In this document: positions 54,608 to 63,074 of the stretch, in pieces
Position numbering within the stretch: position 1 is the stretch's first letter
Layout of the letters: each line of letters starts with the position of its first letter
Source: Azophilus sp965220425
Lineage (GTDB): Bacteria > Pseudomonadota > Gammaproteobacteria > Pseudomonadales > Azotimanducaceae
Direction: 5' to 3'
DNA length: 64,000 nucleotides
Assembly (NCBI GenBank): GCA_965220425.1
Contig: OZ244830.1
Coordinates: 1,612,001 to 1,676,000 of the forward strand
Translations under genes and position numbers: made by a program
The notes under the pieces: generated by a model
Seen by the model: only the letters and a program-made list of their open reading frames with translations
Told to the model about the DNA's origin: nothing
Database searches by the model: none

Positions 54608-54624
54608 TGTCCTGTCCGACGCGG

Positions 54625-55250
54625 AAATTAAGAAACCCCGCCCGAAGGCGGGGTTTCCGTAATTCAGGATTTCGTCCCGTGCCGCCGGGCTTGACCCCGT
54701 TGGCGCTGGCCTAGTCCCCCCGAACCCCCTTGGTTCCGTTGCCCCGGGCCCGAAGACCCGAGTGCCTCGCCCGAAGGCTGAAGCGGAATCCGAAGATTCC
54801 CTGGACCCGTGCAGATCCGGTGAGCTTTGAAGGCGAACCTTCGCCGCTCGTACGCGGCTTCCACCGCGCGTTCGCAGCCGGTCGGTTCTCTGGCGACCCG
54901 AAGGTTGCCGTCGCACCCCCGACCGCGTGGCTGCTTCCGCTGACGCACGTCTCCGCCGCCTCCACAACCCGTGGCTCCGCGAGCCGTTGTTTTACGACGC
55001 CTGGCTACGTCGTCCCCCGGTCGCGCGGCCGTCGCTCCCGAGAGAGGCGGATGCCCGGCTCGAGTCTTCCCCTCAGGAGAGGGTCCGACCCGCCCCGCTT
55101 GCGCGGCACCGGTCACCCTAGAGCCACTTCAGCCTGGAGTGACCCCGGCCTTGGCTTGAGGCCCCTCGGTTCCACTCCGCCTTGGCCCGCCGTTGCCGGC
55201 CAGCCTGCGTCGTTCGACCGTGTCAAGCAGCCTAGCAAGCCGTTTCCGGC
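54625..55250 (-). ncRNA. Candidate structured non-coding RNA (minus strand)
   Basis: No credible gene occurs between 54660 and 55650. The stretch is rich in short stems closed by UUCG in minus-strand RNA: 54745-54760, 54769-54778, 54785-54800 (GGAATC-UUCG-GATTCC), 54892-54909 (one mismatch) and the terminator at 54633-54656. Another stem is at 54833-54846. A 150-codon minus frame (54664-55116) ends just before the terminator but has low-complexity Gly/Arg/Gln composition and no recognisable motif. I did not find RNase P, tmRNA or 6S signatures. The 5' boundary is a guess. Confidence 0.4.
54633..54656 (-). terminator. Rho-independent terminator
   Basis: A perfect 10-bp stem AAACCCCGCC / GGCGGGGTTT with loop CGAA (plus) or UUCG (minus). 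On the minus strand the stem ends in UUU and is followed by CUUAAUUU. The ultra-stable C(UUCG)G loop forms only in minus-strand RNA, so it most likely ends a minus-strand transcript. Confidence 0.75.
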
Positions 55251-55277
55251 TTGCCCAATGAAAGGTTTGCAAGGGGC

Positions 55278-55342
55278 GGTGGATAAGTCGGCGGGCGGGT
55301 TGTGGGCAAGTATCGCGAACCGGTGGATAGGGTTGTGGATAA
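55278..55342 (-). other. Cluster of DnaA-box-like 9-mers
   Basis: On the minus strand four sites in the same orientation lie within 65 bases: TTATCCACA (55334-55342, perfect consensus), CTATCCACC (55322-55330), TTGCCCACA (55301-55309) and TTATCCACC (55278-55286). No dnaA, dnaN or AT-rich unwinding region is visible, so an origin is not claimed. The flanks (55251-55277, 55343-55651) hold no gene. Confidence 0.4.
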
Positions 55343-55651
55343 GGCAGGGAGAACGTCGAATGGTCTATCGCCAACCGGCCAATTTACTGAAAATCAAGAA
55401 AAACGCTGGAACATGAATTCGCTGCATCTGGGTCGATTTTCGAGCGGAGGAGTGAACGCCGGCGTTTGCCGGGCGCCGGTGCACGAGGTCGGCGAACCGG
55501 CCCGAACAGGCGATCCGGGGCTGTCGCGGGGTTGCCCCGGGCATGCCGCGCGGGGGCAGGCCGTGGAGCCGACTTGCGGGTGGGCGATGCAGCCGTTCCC
55601 GGATTGACTCGCTCAGGGCACCCGTTAAGATACGCTCCCTCGTTTGACATG

Positions 55652-55727
55652 GGGTGTTTAGCTCAGTTGGGAGAGCGACGGCCTTACAAGCCGTAGGTCG
55701 CAGGTTCGACCCCTGCAACACCCACCA
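55652..55727 (+). tRNA. tRNA-Val (anticodon TAC)
   Basis: A 76-base cloverleaf GGGTGTTTAGCTCAGTTGGG with anticodon loop CTTACAA (TAC), T arm AGGTTCGACCCCT and ACACCC plus encoded ACCA. Confidence 0.97.
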
Positions 55728-55760
55728 CGGGCGGCTGTCTTGGGAAGCCGCGTTCCGCAC

Positions 55761-55837
55761 GGAGCGGTAGTTCAGTTGGTTAGAATACCGGCCTGTCACG
55801 CCGGGGGTCGCGGGTTCGAATCCCGTCCGCTCCGCCA
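55761..55837 (+). tRNA. tRNA-Asp (anticodon GTC)
   Basis: A 77-base cloverleaf GGAGCGGTAGTTCAGTTGGT with anticodon loop CTGTCAC (GTC), T arm GGGTTCGAATCCC and encoded GCCA. It lies 33 bases after tRNA-Val, so they are probably one transcript. Confidence 0.97.
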
Positions 55838-55914
55838 AGCATCCCTATTAACCCATTAATTTCAATGACTTTTTTACGATTCATCGGCTTTATGATCCAT
55901 GTTGACACGATATG

Positions 55915-56172
55915 AACGAACGCCATGAAGGTTCTGCTGAGTTTTTCATAGCGCGTGGCAATGCGGCGAAAACGGTGATAAACGGCGTTCCAATCCCCGA
56001 AGTCTCGGGGCAAGTCCCGCCAGGGGATGCCGGTGCGGGCTTGATAGAGCACCGCCTCGAGGAACAGGCGGTCGCCGAGCTTGGGCGGGCTGCCGGCGGG
56101 GTGTTTGATCGCTTTCCAAATTGGTTCGATTTCCGACCAGATTGCATCGGTGATAAGCAAACGCAAGCTCAT
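55915..56172 (-). pseudogene. IS5-family transposase N-terminal remnant
   Basis: ATG 56172 starts MSLRLLITDAIWSEIEPIWK followed by GDRLFLEAVLYQARTGIPWRDLPRDFGDWNAVYHRFRR, the DUF4096 region at the start of IS5-family transposases (ORF A). Similarity ends at about 55960 and the DDE catalytic part is missing. The frame runs on into the tRNA-Asp gene. Upstream of the start, at 56241, lies CTAGGTCCTGCTGACG (minus strand), a plausible IS end that shares CTAG and GTCCTG with element B. Confidence 0.78.
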
Positions 56173-56422
56173 GACGGTTCTCCGCAAAACTGCAACGGGG
56201 CAGAACATGTATCAGCTATCCGCCAATTCGTCAGCAGGACCTAGTCTAAGGGCGGAGCGCGGGTTTGTGAAAGTGGCCGGAAGGCATCGGCAGGGGTGTG
56301 TGGCGGTGGCCGGACAGCTCGGCACGAGGTTCGAAGATCGGGCAAACCGTATACTTCAAGTGTCCGAATCGTCCCTGTTTCGAACTTGACAGACGGTTCG
56401 GGCAGGCTTCATATTCGTCACT

Positions 56423-57289
56423 ATGGGTTATCAAAACAGGGACAAGCTAAACCGCCTGCATCGGCTTCTGCCCGCGGGACTGGTGGCCGATGCGGCGTGG
56501 TTCACGCGCATGGGCTACCCGAGTCCGTTGCGCAGCCGCTACGTCGCGAGCGGATGGCTGGAGCCCGTCGTGCGGGGCGTATTCCGGCGGCCGCTGCACA
56601 TCCCGGGCGCCGCGGAGACCGCGCCGCTCCGCTGGCAGCATGTGGTGGTCTCGCTGCAGCTGGTGCTGGAGCGGTCGATCGTCGTCGGCGGACGCACGGC
56701 GCTCGAACTGCAGGGCTTCGCGCACTACACGTCGAGCGCGCCGCCGGGCGAGGTCCACCTGTACGGGGAGGACGGGGCGCCCGGCTGGTTACGGAAGCTG
56801 CCAGTGGAGACGGCGTTCGTGTTCCACAACGCGCGCAAGCTGTTTCGGGGCGAGCCGATCACGGACGCGGTTGGACGGGTCAAGGCGGTCCTCGCCGACG
56901 ACGGCCAGGATGTCGTGCACGGGAGCCTGACGTGGCGGCGGTTCGGCGAAGTGGAATGGCCCATCGTGCTTTCGACGCCCGAGCGCGCGGTGCTGGAACT
57001 GCTGGACGAGTTGCCGAACAAGGAGACGTTCCACCAGGCGGACGCGCTGATGGACGGGCTGGCGAACCTGAGTCCGCGGCGCATCGACGCCTTGCTGCGG
57101 GAGTGCCGGAGCGTGAAGGTCAGGCGCCTCTTCCTGTGGTTCGCCGAACGCGCCGGCCATGGCTGGCTGGAACACATCGACAGGGAGGGGGTGGATCTTG
57201 GCAGCGGCAAGCGGATGCTGGTGAGCGGAGGCAAGCTCGACGCCAGGTACGGCATCACGGTCCCGGAGGATCTGCATGCCGGCCGATGA
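56423..57289 (+). CDS. abiEi: Type IV toxin-antitoxin system AbiEi-family antitoxin
   Basis: The 288-residue protein has an N-terminal winged-helix-like part (VADAAWFTRMGYPSPLRSRYVASGWLEPVVRGVFRRP) and the AbiEi body (VVVSLQLVLERSIVVGGRTALELQGFAHY, STPERAVLELLDELP, KRMLVSGGKLDARYGITVPEDL). AbiEi represses the operon and counteracts the AbiEii nucleotidyltransferase. It overlaps the toxin start by 14 bases. It appears intact although the toxin gene is broken. Confidence 0.85.
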   Translation: MGYQNRDKLNRLHRLLPAGLVADAAWFTRMGYPSPLRSRYVASGWLEPVVRGVFRRPLHIPGAAETAPLRWQHVVVSLQLVLERSIVVGGRTALELQGFAHYTSSAPPGEVHLYGEDGAPGWLRKLPVETAFVFHNARKLFRGEPITDAVGRVKAVLADDGQDVVHGSLTWRRFGEVEWPIVLSTPERAVLELLDELPNKETFHQADALMDGLANLSPRRIDALLRECRSVKVRRLFLWFAERAGHGWLEHIDREGVDLGSGKRMLVSGGKLDARYGITVPEDLHAGR

Positions 57290-58213
57290 GCGGTACCTGC
57301 GCCAGGTCGGGCTGCTGGTGCGCGTGCTGCCGTTCGTCGCCGAAGAGAGGTGCTTCGCGCTGAAAGGGGGGACCGCGATCAATCTGTTCGTGCGCGATCT
57401 CCCGCGCCTGTCGGTGGACATCGACCTCGCCTATCTGCCGATCGAGGACCGGCGCGCTTCGCTGCACGGCATCGAAGCGGCGCTGGGGCGGATCGGCGCG
57501 CGCATCGAGCATGCCGTTCCCTCGTGCCGCGTCAATGCGGTGACGCTGCGGACCGAGGGGACGGTCAACAGGCTGTTCGTCCGCGACCGGGGCGTGCAGG
57601 TGAAGATCGAAGTGACGCCTGTGTTGCGCGGCTGCGTCTACGAACCAGAGAGGCGGACCGTGTCGGCGGGGGTGGAGGAACGGTTCGGTTTCGCTGCCAT
57701 GCAGCTGGTGTCGTTTCCGGACCTGTACGCCGGCAAGCTGGTGGCCGCGCTCGACCGCCAGCACCCTCGGGACCTGTTCGACCTCCGCGGGCTGCTGTCG
57801 AACGAAGGCGTCGACGAACGATTGCGAACGGCGTTCGTCGTCTACGTCATTAGCCACGGGCGGCCCATCGCGGAGTTATTGGCGCCGAGGAAACGGGAGC
57901 TTGCCGCCGAGTTCGCGCGGGGCCTTGCGGGGATGGTGGAGACGCCGGTTGCTCTCGACGACCTCATCCGGGGACGCGGGAGGAGATCGAGGCGAAGGCG
58001 GTGGCGGGGATGCCGGAGGCACATAGGGGCTTTGTGGTTTCGTTCGAGACCGGGGAGCCGGACTAGTCGCTGTTGGCGGTGCCCGAGGCGCGGAGGTTGC
58101 CGGCGGTGCGCTGGCGGCTGTCGAACGTGGCGCGGCTCGATGCGGGACGGAGAGCGGAACAGGCGAGGCGGCTGGAGCGGGCGTTCGCGGAGGCCGGACG
58201 GCCGGGACGGTGA
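57276..58213 (+). pseudogene. abiEii: AbiEii nucleotidyltransferase toxin with C-terminal frameshift and nonsense codon
   Basis: The catalytic N-terminus is intact: FALKGGTAINLFVRDLPRLSVDIDLAYLPIEDR (GGT and DxD), then LVSFPDLYAGKLVAALDRQHPRDLFDL. At about 57975 the frame is lost. In the +1 frame the natural C-terminus continues (EEIEAKAVAGMPEAHRGFVVSFETGEPD-stop-SLLAVPEARRLPAVRWRLSNVARLD) to TGA 58211-58213. A TAG at 58064-58066 replaces an expected tryptophan. Two lesions show that the toxin has been inactivated or shortened while the antitoxin survives. Confidence 0.82.
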
Positions 58214-58597
58214 TCGGCCGGGGAACGGCGCAGCGGTCGGGAACGCCGGACAGCGAACGGGTGTCGGGTTCGTTGGACGAGGCTGATTGCGGTGGCGCGT
58301 TTCGGTAGCCGGCGGCGCGGTGCCAGTTGGGGCGCGTGTTGCGTGCGCTCAACGCGCGGCGCGGGCGATGCGATCGTGGCGGGGCGGTTCGGTTGCCCGG
58401 TGGTGCGGTGGAGGGGGTAGCGCGGGTTGGAGGTTCGGAAACCGACCGGGGCAGGTCGATGCCCTCGCCCCGTTCTCCTGATACGCATCAAAGGCCGGCG
58501 AGAGCCGCGGCCGCGTAGAGATAAACAACGGCGGGCGATTTAGCAGGGCGCAAACGAATGTGGGACCGGCAAAAAATGAATACTATACGAGTGTTAT
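58214..58597. other. GC-rich stretch without a gene
   Basis: Arginine/glycine-rich chance frames occur on both strands, but there are no motifs, ribosome sites or repeats I can support. AT content rises from about 58540, next to the tRNA-Ser 3' end. Confidence 0.4.
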
Positions 58598-58687
58598 TGG
58601 CGGAGAGGGAGGGATTCGAACCCTCGATGAGTGTCACCCCATACTCCCTTAGCAGGGGAGCGCCTTCAGCCGCTCGGCCACCTCTCC
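58598..58687 (-). tRNA. tRNA-Ser (anticodon GCT)
   Basis: A 90-base type II tRNA on the minus strand starts GGAGAGGTGGCCGAGCGG. The anticodon loop CTGCTAA gives GCT. It has a long variable arm, T arm GGGTTCGAATCCC and encoded CCA. Confidence 0.96.
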
Positions 58688-58838
58688 GGGGACCGGGAAG
58701 TATACCGGCTTCGTACTGGAATGGGTGATGGCAGCGGCGCTACTCCGCTACGTCCTCGCGCCCCGAGCGTCAGTTCGCGCCAGAGGCTTTTGATCGATTC
58801 TCGTCGCACCTGGCGTGCGAGTTCTGCTCCATCGGGCT

Positions 58839-59927
58839 TCAACCCTGCTTGAGAATCTCGTACTTCTTCAGGTAACCCCGGAACTGATGGTAAGTCAGCT
58901 TCAACAGTTCCGCTGCCTTGCGCTGATTGTGCATGGCGGCGTCAAGCGCGTCGTGGATTGCCGCGACCTCGTAGTCGCGCACTTCCTGCCGCAGATCGAC
59001 CGGGAAGTCTCGGGGCGCGGAACGCCGGGGCGGCGCCCCTGTCCCGTCGCGGCCAGCCGCCGCGTTGGCGGTGGATGGCGGCTCGTTGCGGCGAGCGACG
59101 GAATCGCCGCCCACGGATGAAGCTGCTGAACCGGTTGTTCGCGACGAAGGCCGGTACGGGGAGTCGAACGGATCGAACACGATTTCCTCCACCGGGTCGT
59201 CCGCCTCCGCCCGGTATACGCATCGCTCAACGACGTTTTTCAATTCCCGCACGTTTCCGGGCCACGGATATTCCCGCAAGGCTTCGCGTGCCGCCGGAGA
59301 AAAACCGGCGAACATCTCGCGGCCCAATTCGGCCGACATATTGATCGCAAAATGTTCGGCAAGCATCGATATGTCGCCCGGGCGTTCCCGCAACGGCGGC
59401 AGCGTGATGACATCGAATGCCAGGCGGTCGAGCAGGTCGTGACGGAACTTGCCGGTATCCGCAAGGCGGGGCAGGTCTTCATTGGTCGCTGCGACCAGGC
59501 GCACATCGCAATGCAGCGTCTTCTTGCCGCCCACGCGCTCGAAATCGCCGTACTCGATGACGCGCAGCAGCTTCTCCTGTACCAGCGCCGACGTGCTCGC
59601 CAGTTCATCGAGGAACAGGGTGCCGCCGTGCGCCCGCTCGAACCGGCCCTGGTGCGTGCGCGATGCGCCGGTGAACGCGCCCGCTTCGTGGCCGAACAGT
59701 TCGCTCTCGAGCAGTGAATCGGCGATGGCCGCGCAGTTCATCTTGAGGTAGTGGCCTTCCCATCGGTTGGACAGGTAATGCAGGCGTTCCGCAATCAGTT
59801 CCTTGCCGGTGCCCCGTTCTCCGACAATCAGCACCGGCTTCTCCAATGGCGCGATCTGCGAGACGGCTTCCAGCACCCCCAGGAATGCAGGGGACTCGCC
59901 AAGCAGCCTTTCGGGTTCGGTACGCAT
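58839..59927 (-). CDS. pspF: Phage shock protein operon sigma-54 activator
   Basis: The 362-residue enhancer-binding protein lacks an N-terminal receiver domain, as PspF does. It has Walker A (GERGTGKELIAERLHYLS), the sigma-54 contact loop GAFTGA, Walker B (GGTLFLDEL), the arginine region and a C-terminal Fis-type HTH (NQRKAAELLKLTYHQFRGYLKKY). A roughly 60-residue low-complexity linker (residues about 262-310) is longer than in E. coli. Divergent from pspABC, which it should activate when PspA is titrated to the membrane. Confidence 0.93.
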   Translation of the reverse strand: MRTEPERLLGESPAFLGVLEAVSQIAPLEKPVLIVGERGTGKELIAERLHYLSNRWEGHYLKMNCAAIADSLLESELFGHEAGAFTGASRTHQGRFERAHGGTLFLDELASTSALVQEKLLRVIEYGDFERVGGKKTLHCDVRLVAATNEDLPRLADTGKFRHDLLDRLAFDVITLPPLRERPGDISMLAEHFAINMSAELGREMFAGFSPAAREALREYPWPGNVRELKNVVERCVYRAEADDPVEEIVFDPFDSPYRPSSRTTGSAASSVGGDSVARRNEPPSTANAAAGRDGTGAPPRRSAPRDFPVDLRQEVRDYEVAAIHDALDAAMHNQRKAAELLKLTYHQFRGYLKKYEILKQG

Positions 59928-60060
59928 GTTGTGGATTTTGCCAACTGTTGGCGAACTAAGCCACTAATAACCGTTGTCGCAACAACACTTCCGGTGCCGA
60001 CTGGTAGGGCTGGCGGCGCTAACCGATTGAAAAATCGGGAATTGCCGGCCATGCAAAGAG

Positions 60061-60077
60061 CTGGCACGAATTCTGTA
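60061..60077 (+). promoter_or_regulatory. Candidate sigma-54 promoter of the psp operon
   Basis: CTGGCACGAATTCTGTA has a perfect -24 box (TGGCACG) at the correct spacing from a -12 box in which GC is GT. It lies 70 bases upstream of pspA. PspF next door is a sigma-54 activator, which supports the call. Confidence 0.6.
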
Positions 60078-60146
60078 GAGCCAGTAGTGACGCGGAACGC
60101 CGAGTGTTGGCGTTCGGACGACTCAAGTTAAGGAGGCAGACCGAAA

Positions 60147-60824
60147 ATGACCATCTTTTCGCGCATGACCGACATCGTCAATTCCAACCTCAACGCCCTG
60201 CTCGACAAGGCGGAAGACCCGGAAAAGATGGTGCGGCTCATCATTCAGGAAATGGAAGAGGCCCTGGTGGAAGTGCGTTCCACCTCCGCCCGGGCCATCG
60301 CCGACCGCAAGGAACTGCTGAGGCGCCAGGAATGGCTCGCGGCGGAAGCCGCGGAATGGGAACGCAAGGCCGAGGTAGCCGTCGGCAAGGGCCGCGACGA
60401 CCTTGCCAAAGGCGCGCTCGGCGAGCGGAACAAGGCCCGCGAGGCGGCGGAGTCGCTGAGCCGGGAACTGGGAATCGTCGATGAGACCCTCGACAAGCTC
60501 AACATCGACGTTGGCGCCCTGCAGGCCAAGATCAAGGACGCCAAGACCCGCCAGAATGCCATCGTTCTGCGCGGCAAGGCGGCCAAGACGCGGCTCGGGG
60601 TGCGCAGGCAGCTCAGCGAACACAATGTCGACGATGCGATTCAGCGGTTTGAGCTCTATGAGCGGAAAATGGACGACATCGAAGGCCAGATCGAAGCGTA
60701 TGATATGGGCGGCAAGACACTGGCCGAGGAGATTGCCGAGTTGGAGCAGGGCGAGGTCATCGAGGATGAACTGCGCGAGCTCAAGGCCAGAATGGGCGGC
60801 GAGCGGGACGACGCGACCGGTTAG
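60147..60824 (+). CDS. pspA: Phage shock protein A
   Basis: The 225-residue, almost fully coiled-coil protein starts MTIFSRMTDIVNSNLNALLDKAEDPEKMVRLIIQEMEEAL, the conserved PspA/IM30 amphipathic start. It binds PspF in the resting state and coats the stressed inner membrane to keep the proton-motive force. GGAGGCAGACC precedes the ATG. Confidence 0.96.
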   Translation: MTIFSRMTDIVNSNLNALLDKAEDPEKMVRLIIQEMEEALVEVRSTSARAIADRKELLRRQEWLAAEAAEWERKAEVAVGKGRDDLAKGALGERNKAREAAESLSRELGIVDETLDKLNIDVGALQAKIKDAKTRQNAIVLRGKAAKTRLGVRRQLSEHNVDDAIQRFELYERKMDDIEGQIEAYDMGGKTLAEEIAELEQGEVIEDELRELKARMGGERDDATG

Positions 60825-60832
60825 GAGAGATC

Positions 60833-61084
60833 ATGGACGGCATTGGTGTTGCCTTATTCGTTCCGGCCGTCGTCTTTCTTGCCGTCGTCGCGCCCATCTG
60901 GATCTTCATGCACTACCGCGGCAAGCAGCAGGCCCAGGGCGCGCTCTCCGAAGAGGAGCGCCTTGAGTTGGAGGCCCTGGCCGGGCAGGCGAACCGCATG
61001 TCCGAACGCATCGAGACCCTCGAAGCCATCCTGGACGCCGAGACGCCGGAGTGGCGCGACCGCATGCGTGAGGGTCGGCGATGA
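60833..61084 (+). CDS. pspB: Phage shock protein B
   Basis: The 83-residue protein has one N-terminal transmembrane helix (VALFVPAVVFLAVVAPIWIFMHY) and a coiled-coil with LSEEERLELEALAGQANRMSERIETLEAIL, typical of PspB. It senses envelope stress with PspC and releases PspA from PspF. Overlaps pspC by 4 bases (ATGA). Confidence 0.94.
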   Translation: MDGIGVALFVPAVVFLAVVAPIWIFMHYRGKQQAQGALSEEERLELEALAGQANRMSERIETLEAILDAETPEWRDRMREGRR

Positions 61085-61806
61085 GCGGAAGTGGGAGAGG
61101 GTCTGGAGGCAAGACGCCGCCCGACCTGCAGGCGGCGCTGAAGCGTCTGGAGAAGGCGGTTCGCGAGTTCGCTACGTTGGCCCGGGGGGAATTTGCCGAC
61201 CGGGCGGCTTCCTTCATAGAGGAAACCGCCATCAGCCTGGAACGCGAGTTGCGGGGCGAGCGCTCAGCCGATGCACGGCGTTCCACCGCGAAGGCTCGGG
61301 GGCATGGTACCGGCCCCAGACGCGCGAGACGCCGCCGCCGTGTCCGCCGGCAGTCGCTCGGCGAGGAGCCGCGTGACCGTCCCCTGACCCGCAAGCTCTA
61401 TCGAGACCCGAAGCGCGCGAAGATCGTCGGCATCTGCGCCGGTGTCGCCCGCTATTTCGGGGCGGAAGTCTGGGTGGTCCGCTGCGTTGCGGTCACCGGG
61501 CTCATATTCATGCCGAGCATCGTATTTCCAGCCTACTGGATTCTTTATTTCGTCTTGAGTCCGCCACCGGACAAAGAACAGGAGTTGCATGAGGCGAAGT
61601 CATCCGGCCCGCAAGACCATACCTCTCCCGCCCCGGAGTTGGGCCCGCAACTCTCGCCCCGGCGCAGCCTGCGTAATCTGCGTGCCGACCTGGCGCAAGC
61701 GGAGTTGCGGCTGCGCCGGGTCGAGTCACACGTGACATCGGGGCAATACGAGTTGCAGAAGGAACTGAACAAGCTCGATGGCGCCGGAGCCGGAGCGCAA
61801 GGTTGA
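61081..61806 (+). CDS. pspC: Phage shock protein C with long N- and C-terminal extensions
   Basis: Of 241 residues, the PspC domain occupies about 101-163 (RKLYRDPKRAKIVGICAGVARYFGAEVWVVRCVAV, then the membrane helix FPAYWILYFVLS). The first 100 residues are an added charged region (ALKRLEKAVREFATLARGEFADRAASFIEETA, then an Arg-rich run), and the C-terminal 70 form a coiled coil (LRADLAQAELRLRRVESHV). E. coli PspC is about half this size. Confidence 0.88.
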   Translation: MSGSGRGSGGKTPPDLQAALKRLEKAVREFATLARGEFADRAASFIEETAISLERELRGERSADARRSTAKARGHGTGPRRARRRRRVRRQSLGEEPRDRPLTRKLYRDPKRAKIVGICAGVARYFGAEVWVVRCVAVTGLIFMPSIVFPAYWILYFVLSPPPDKEQELHEAKSSGPQDHTSPAPELGPQLSPRRSLRNLRADLAQAELRLRRVESHVTSGQYELQKELNKLDGAGAGAQG

Positions 61807-61973
61807 CCCTGTCGGCTCTGCAATCGCCACGGGCAGGGTTGCCAGCGAGCCGGCGCGGGGCTTGCCGTCGTGCCGGCGCCGAAACATCGTCGGACGGCCG
61901 CGGGCAGCGCGGCCGATGCTGCAGCAATAACACGAAACTCTCCGGAGTTGATGGATAAGAACTGGGAGCGACA

Positions 61974-62201
61974 ATGGAAGGTGTCTTCTTGATGGTGGTC
62001 CTTATCGTACTGATCTCCTGCAGCGCAGGGGTGGCCACAAGGTATATGCGGCTTCGCCAGCGGCGGCTCGGTGCGCAATACGACGATGGTGTCCGCGAGG
62101 AGTTGGAGGAAGTAAAGGAACGCGTCGAAGTTCTGGAAAAGATCGTGACCGACAGGAAATTCCGCCTTTCCGACGAGATTGCCGACCTGGAGCGCGGCTG
62201 A
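61974..62201 (+). CDS. Small PspB-like membrane/coiled-coil protein
   Basis: The 75-residue protein has one N-terminal membrane segment (VFLMVVLIVLISCSAGVATRYM) and a coiled coil (EELEEVKERVEVLEKIVTDRKFRLSDEIADLE). The layout is that of PspB but the sequence is different. GGGAGCGAC precedes the ATG. It follows pspC by 167 bases with no visible terminator and is probably the fourth psp gene here. I do not know a named family. Confidence 0.65.
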   Translation: MEGVFLMVVLIVLISCSAGVATRYMRLRQRRLGAQYDDGVREELEEVKERVEVLEKIVTDRKFRLSDEIADLERG

Positions 62202-62248
62202 CGGCCCGGAGCCCGCGGCCGTGGCCACTCCGGTGGGGTTGGTGCAGA

Positions 62249-62959
62249 TCATTTCCTGCCCGGAGCGACACGGTCGATCATGCGATCGGGAAAGTCGGTG
62301 AAGATCCCGGTTGCGCCCCACGAGAACAGCCGTTCGGCATTAACCGGGTCGTTTACCGTATAGACCAGCACCCTGAATCCCCGCGCCCGCGTCCGGCGGA
62401 TTTGCCGCCGGGTCGCGGCACGGATGCCCAGATTCACCGACCAGGCGCTCAGTTCCGCCGAGAGTTCCGGAATCTTTTCATGCCATCGCCGAAACAGGGG
62501 GGCAACCTTGAAGGCGCCGCGGGCAAGTTCGGCGAAGCGCCTCAACTCGTGGAGGTCGAAGGAAGATACCAGTACATCCCGCTGTGGGCGGACGAGGTCC
62601 CGCAGCATCGAGAAAACCGGCGCCGCGGTATCCGGCCCCTTGAGTTCCACATTCATGCCCACCTCCGCGGGCAGCGCATCGAAGACCTCCTCGAGATAAG
62701 GGATGGGCTGCCCGCCCCCCGCGTCGAGAGCACGCAGTTCCGCGATGTCGAGGCTTGCAAGCTCGCCCCTCCCGGACGTGGTTCTGTCCAGGTGACCGTC
62801 GTGAATGACGAGCAGCCGGCCGTCTACGCAGTGCACGTCCAGTTCCACGGCGTGCACGCCGAGCGCCGCGGCCTTGGCGAAGCCGGCCAACGTATTCTCG
62901 GGCGCGAGTCCCGCGGCGCCGCGGTGGCCGACGATCAGCCGCTCCGAATGAAAGCTCAT
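62249..62959 (-). CDS. ugpQ: Glycerophosphodiester phosphodiesterase
   Basis: The 236-residue GDPD TIM barrel has IVGHRGAAGLAPENTLAGFAKAAALGVHAVELDVHC (active-site HR and ExD), LLVIHDGHLDRTTSGRG and FSWGATGIFTDFPDRM. It hydrolyses glycerophosphodiesters to glycerol-3-phosphate and an alcohol. ATG 62959 begins the conserved start; the longer frame would add 32 residues without homology. Divergent from dnaX. Confidence 0.92.
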   Translation of the reverse strand: MSFHSERLIVGHRGAAGLAPENTLAGFAKAAALGVHAVELDVHCVDGRLLVIHDGHLDRTTSGRGELASLDIAELRALDAGGGQPIPYLEEVFDALPAEVGMNVELKGPDTAAPVFSMLRDLVRPQRDVLVSSFDLHELRRFAELARGAFKVAPLFRRWHEKIPELSAELSAWSVNLGIRAATRRQIRRTRARGFRVLVYTVNDPVNAERLFSWGATGIFTDFPDRMIDRVAPGRK

Positions 62960-63074
62960 TGGCGGATATCCCACCCGCCGATGACCGGCGGCCTCGCAAA
63001 AGAACAGGCTCGGCAAGGGCTTCCAAAGAACTTTGGGGTGCCTTGCAGACGGCATGGATACTAGAATAGCGGCG

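Noticed and set aside
54664..55116. 150-codon minus protein ending at the terminator
   Set aside because: Low-complexity composition, no motif and no ribosome site; the RNA structure explanation fits better.
55278..55342. Replication origin
   Set aside because: DnaA-like boxes are present, but there is no dnaA/dnaN/gidA context or AT-rich unwinding element, so only the boxes are reported.
55780..56208. Intact IS5 transposase ORF A
   Set aside because: Similarity stops at about 55960 and the frame runs into tRNA-Asp; there is no downstream ORF B or right end.
58064..58066. Recoded stop (TAG as pyrrolysine) in abiEii
   Set aside because: The same gene also has a frameshift upstream and tryptophan is expected at this position; simple decay explains both.
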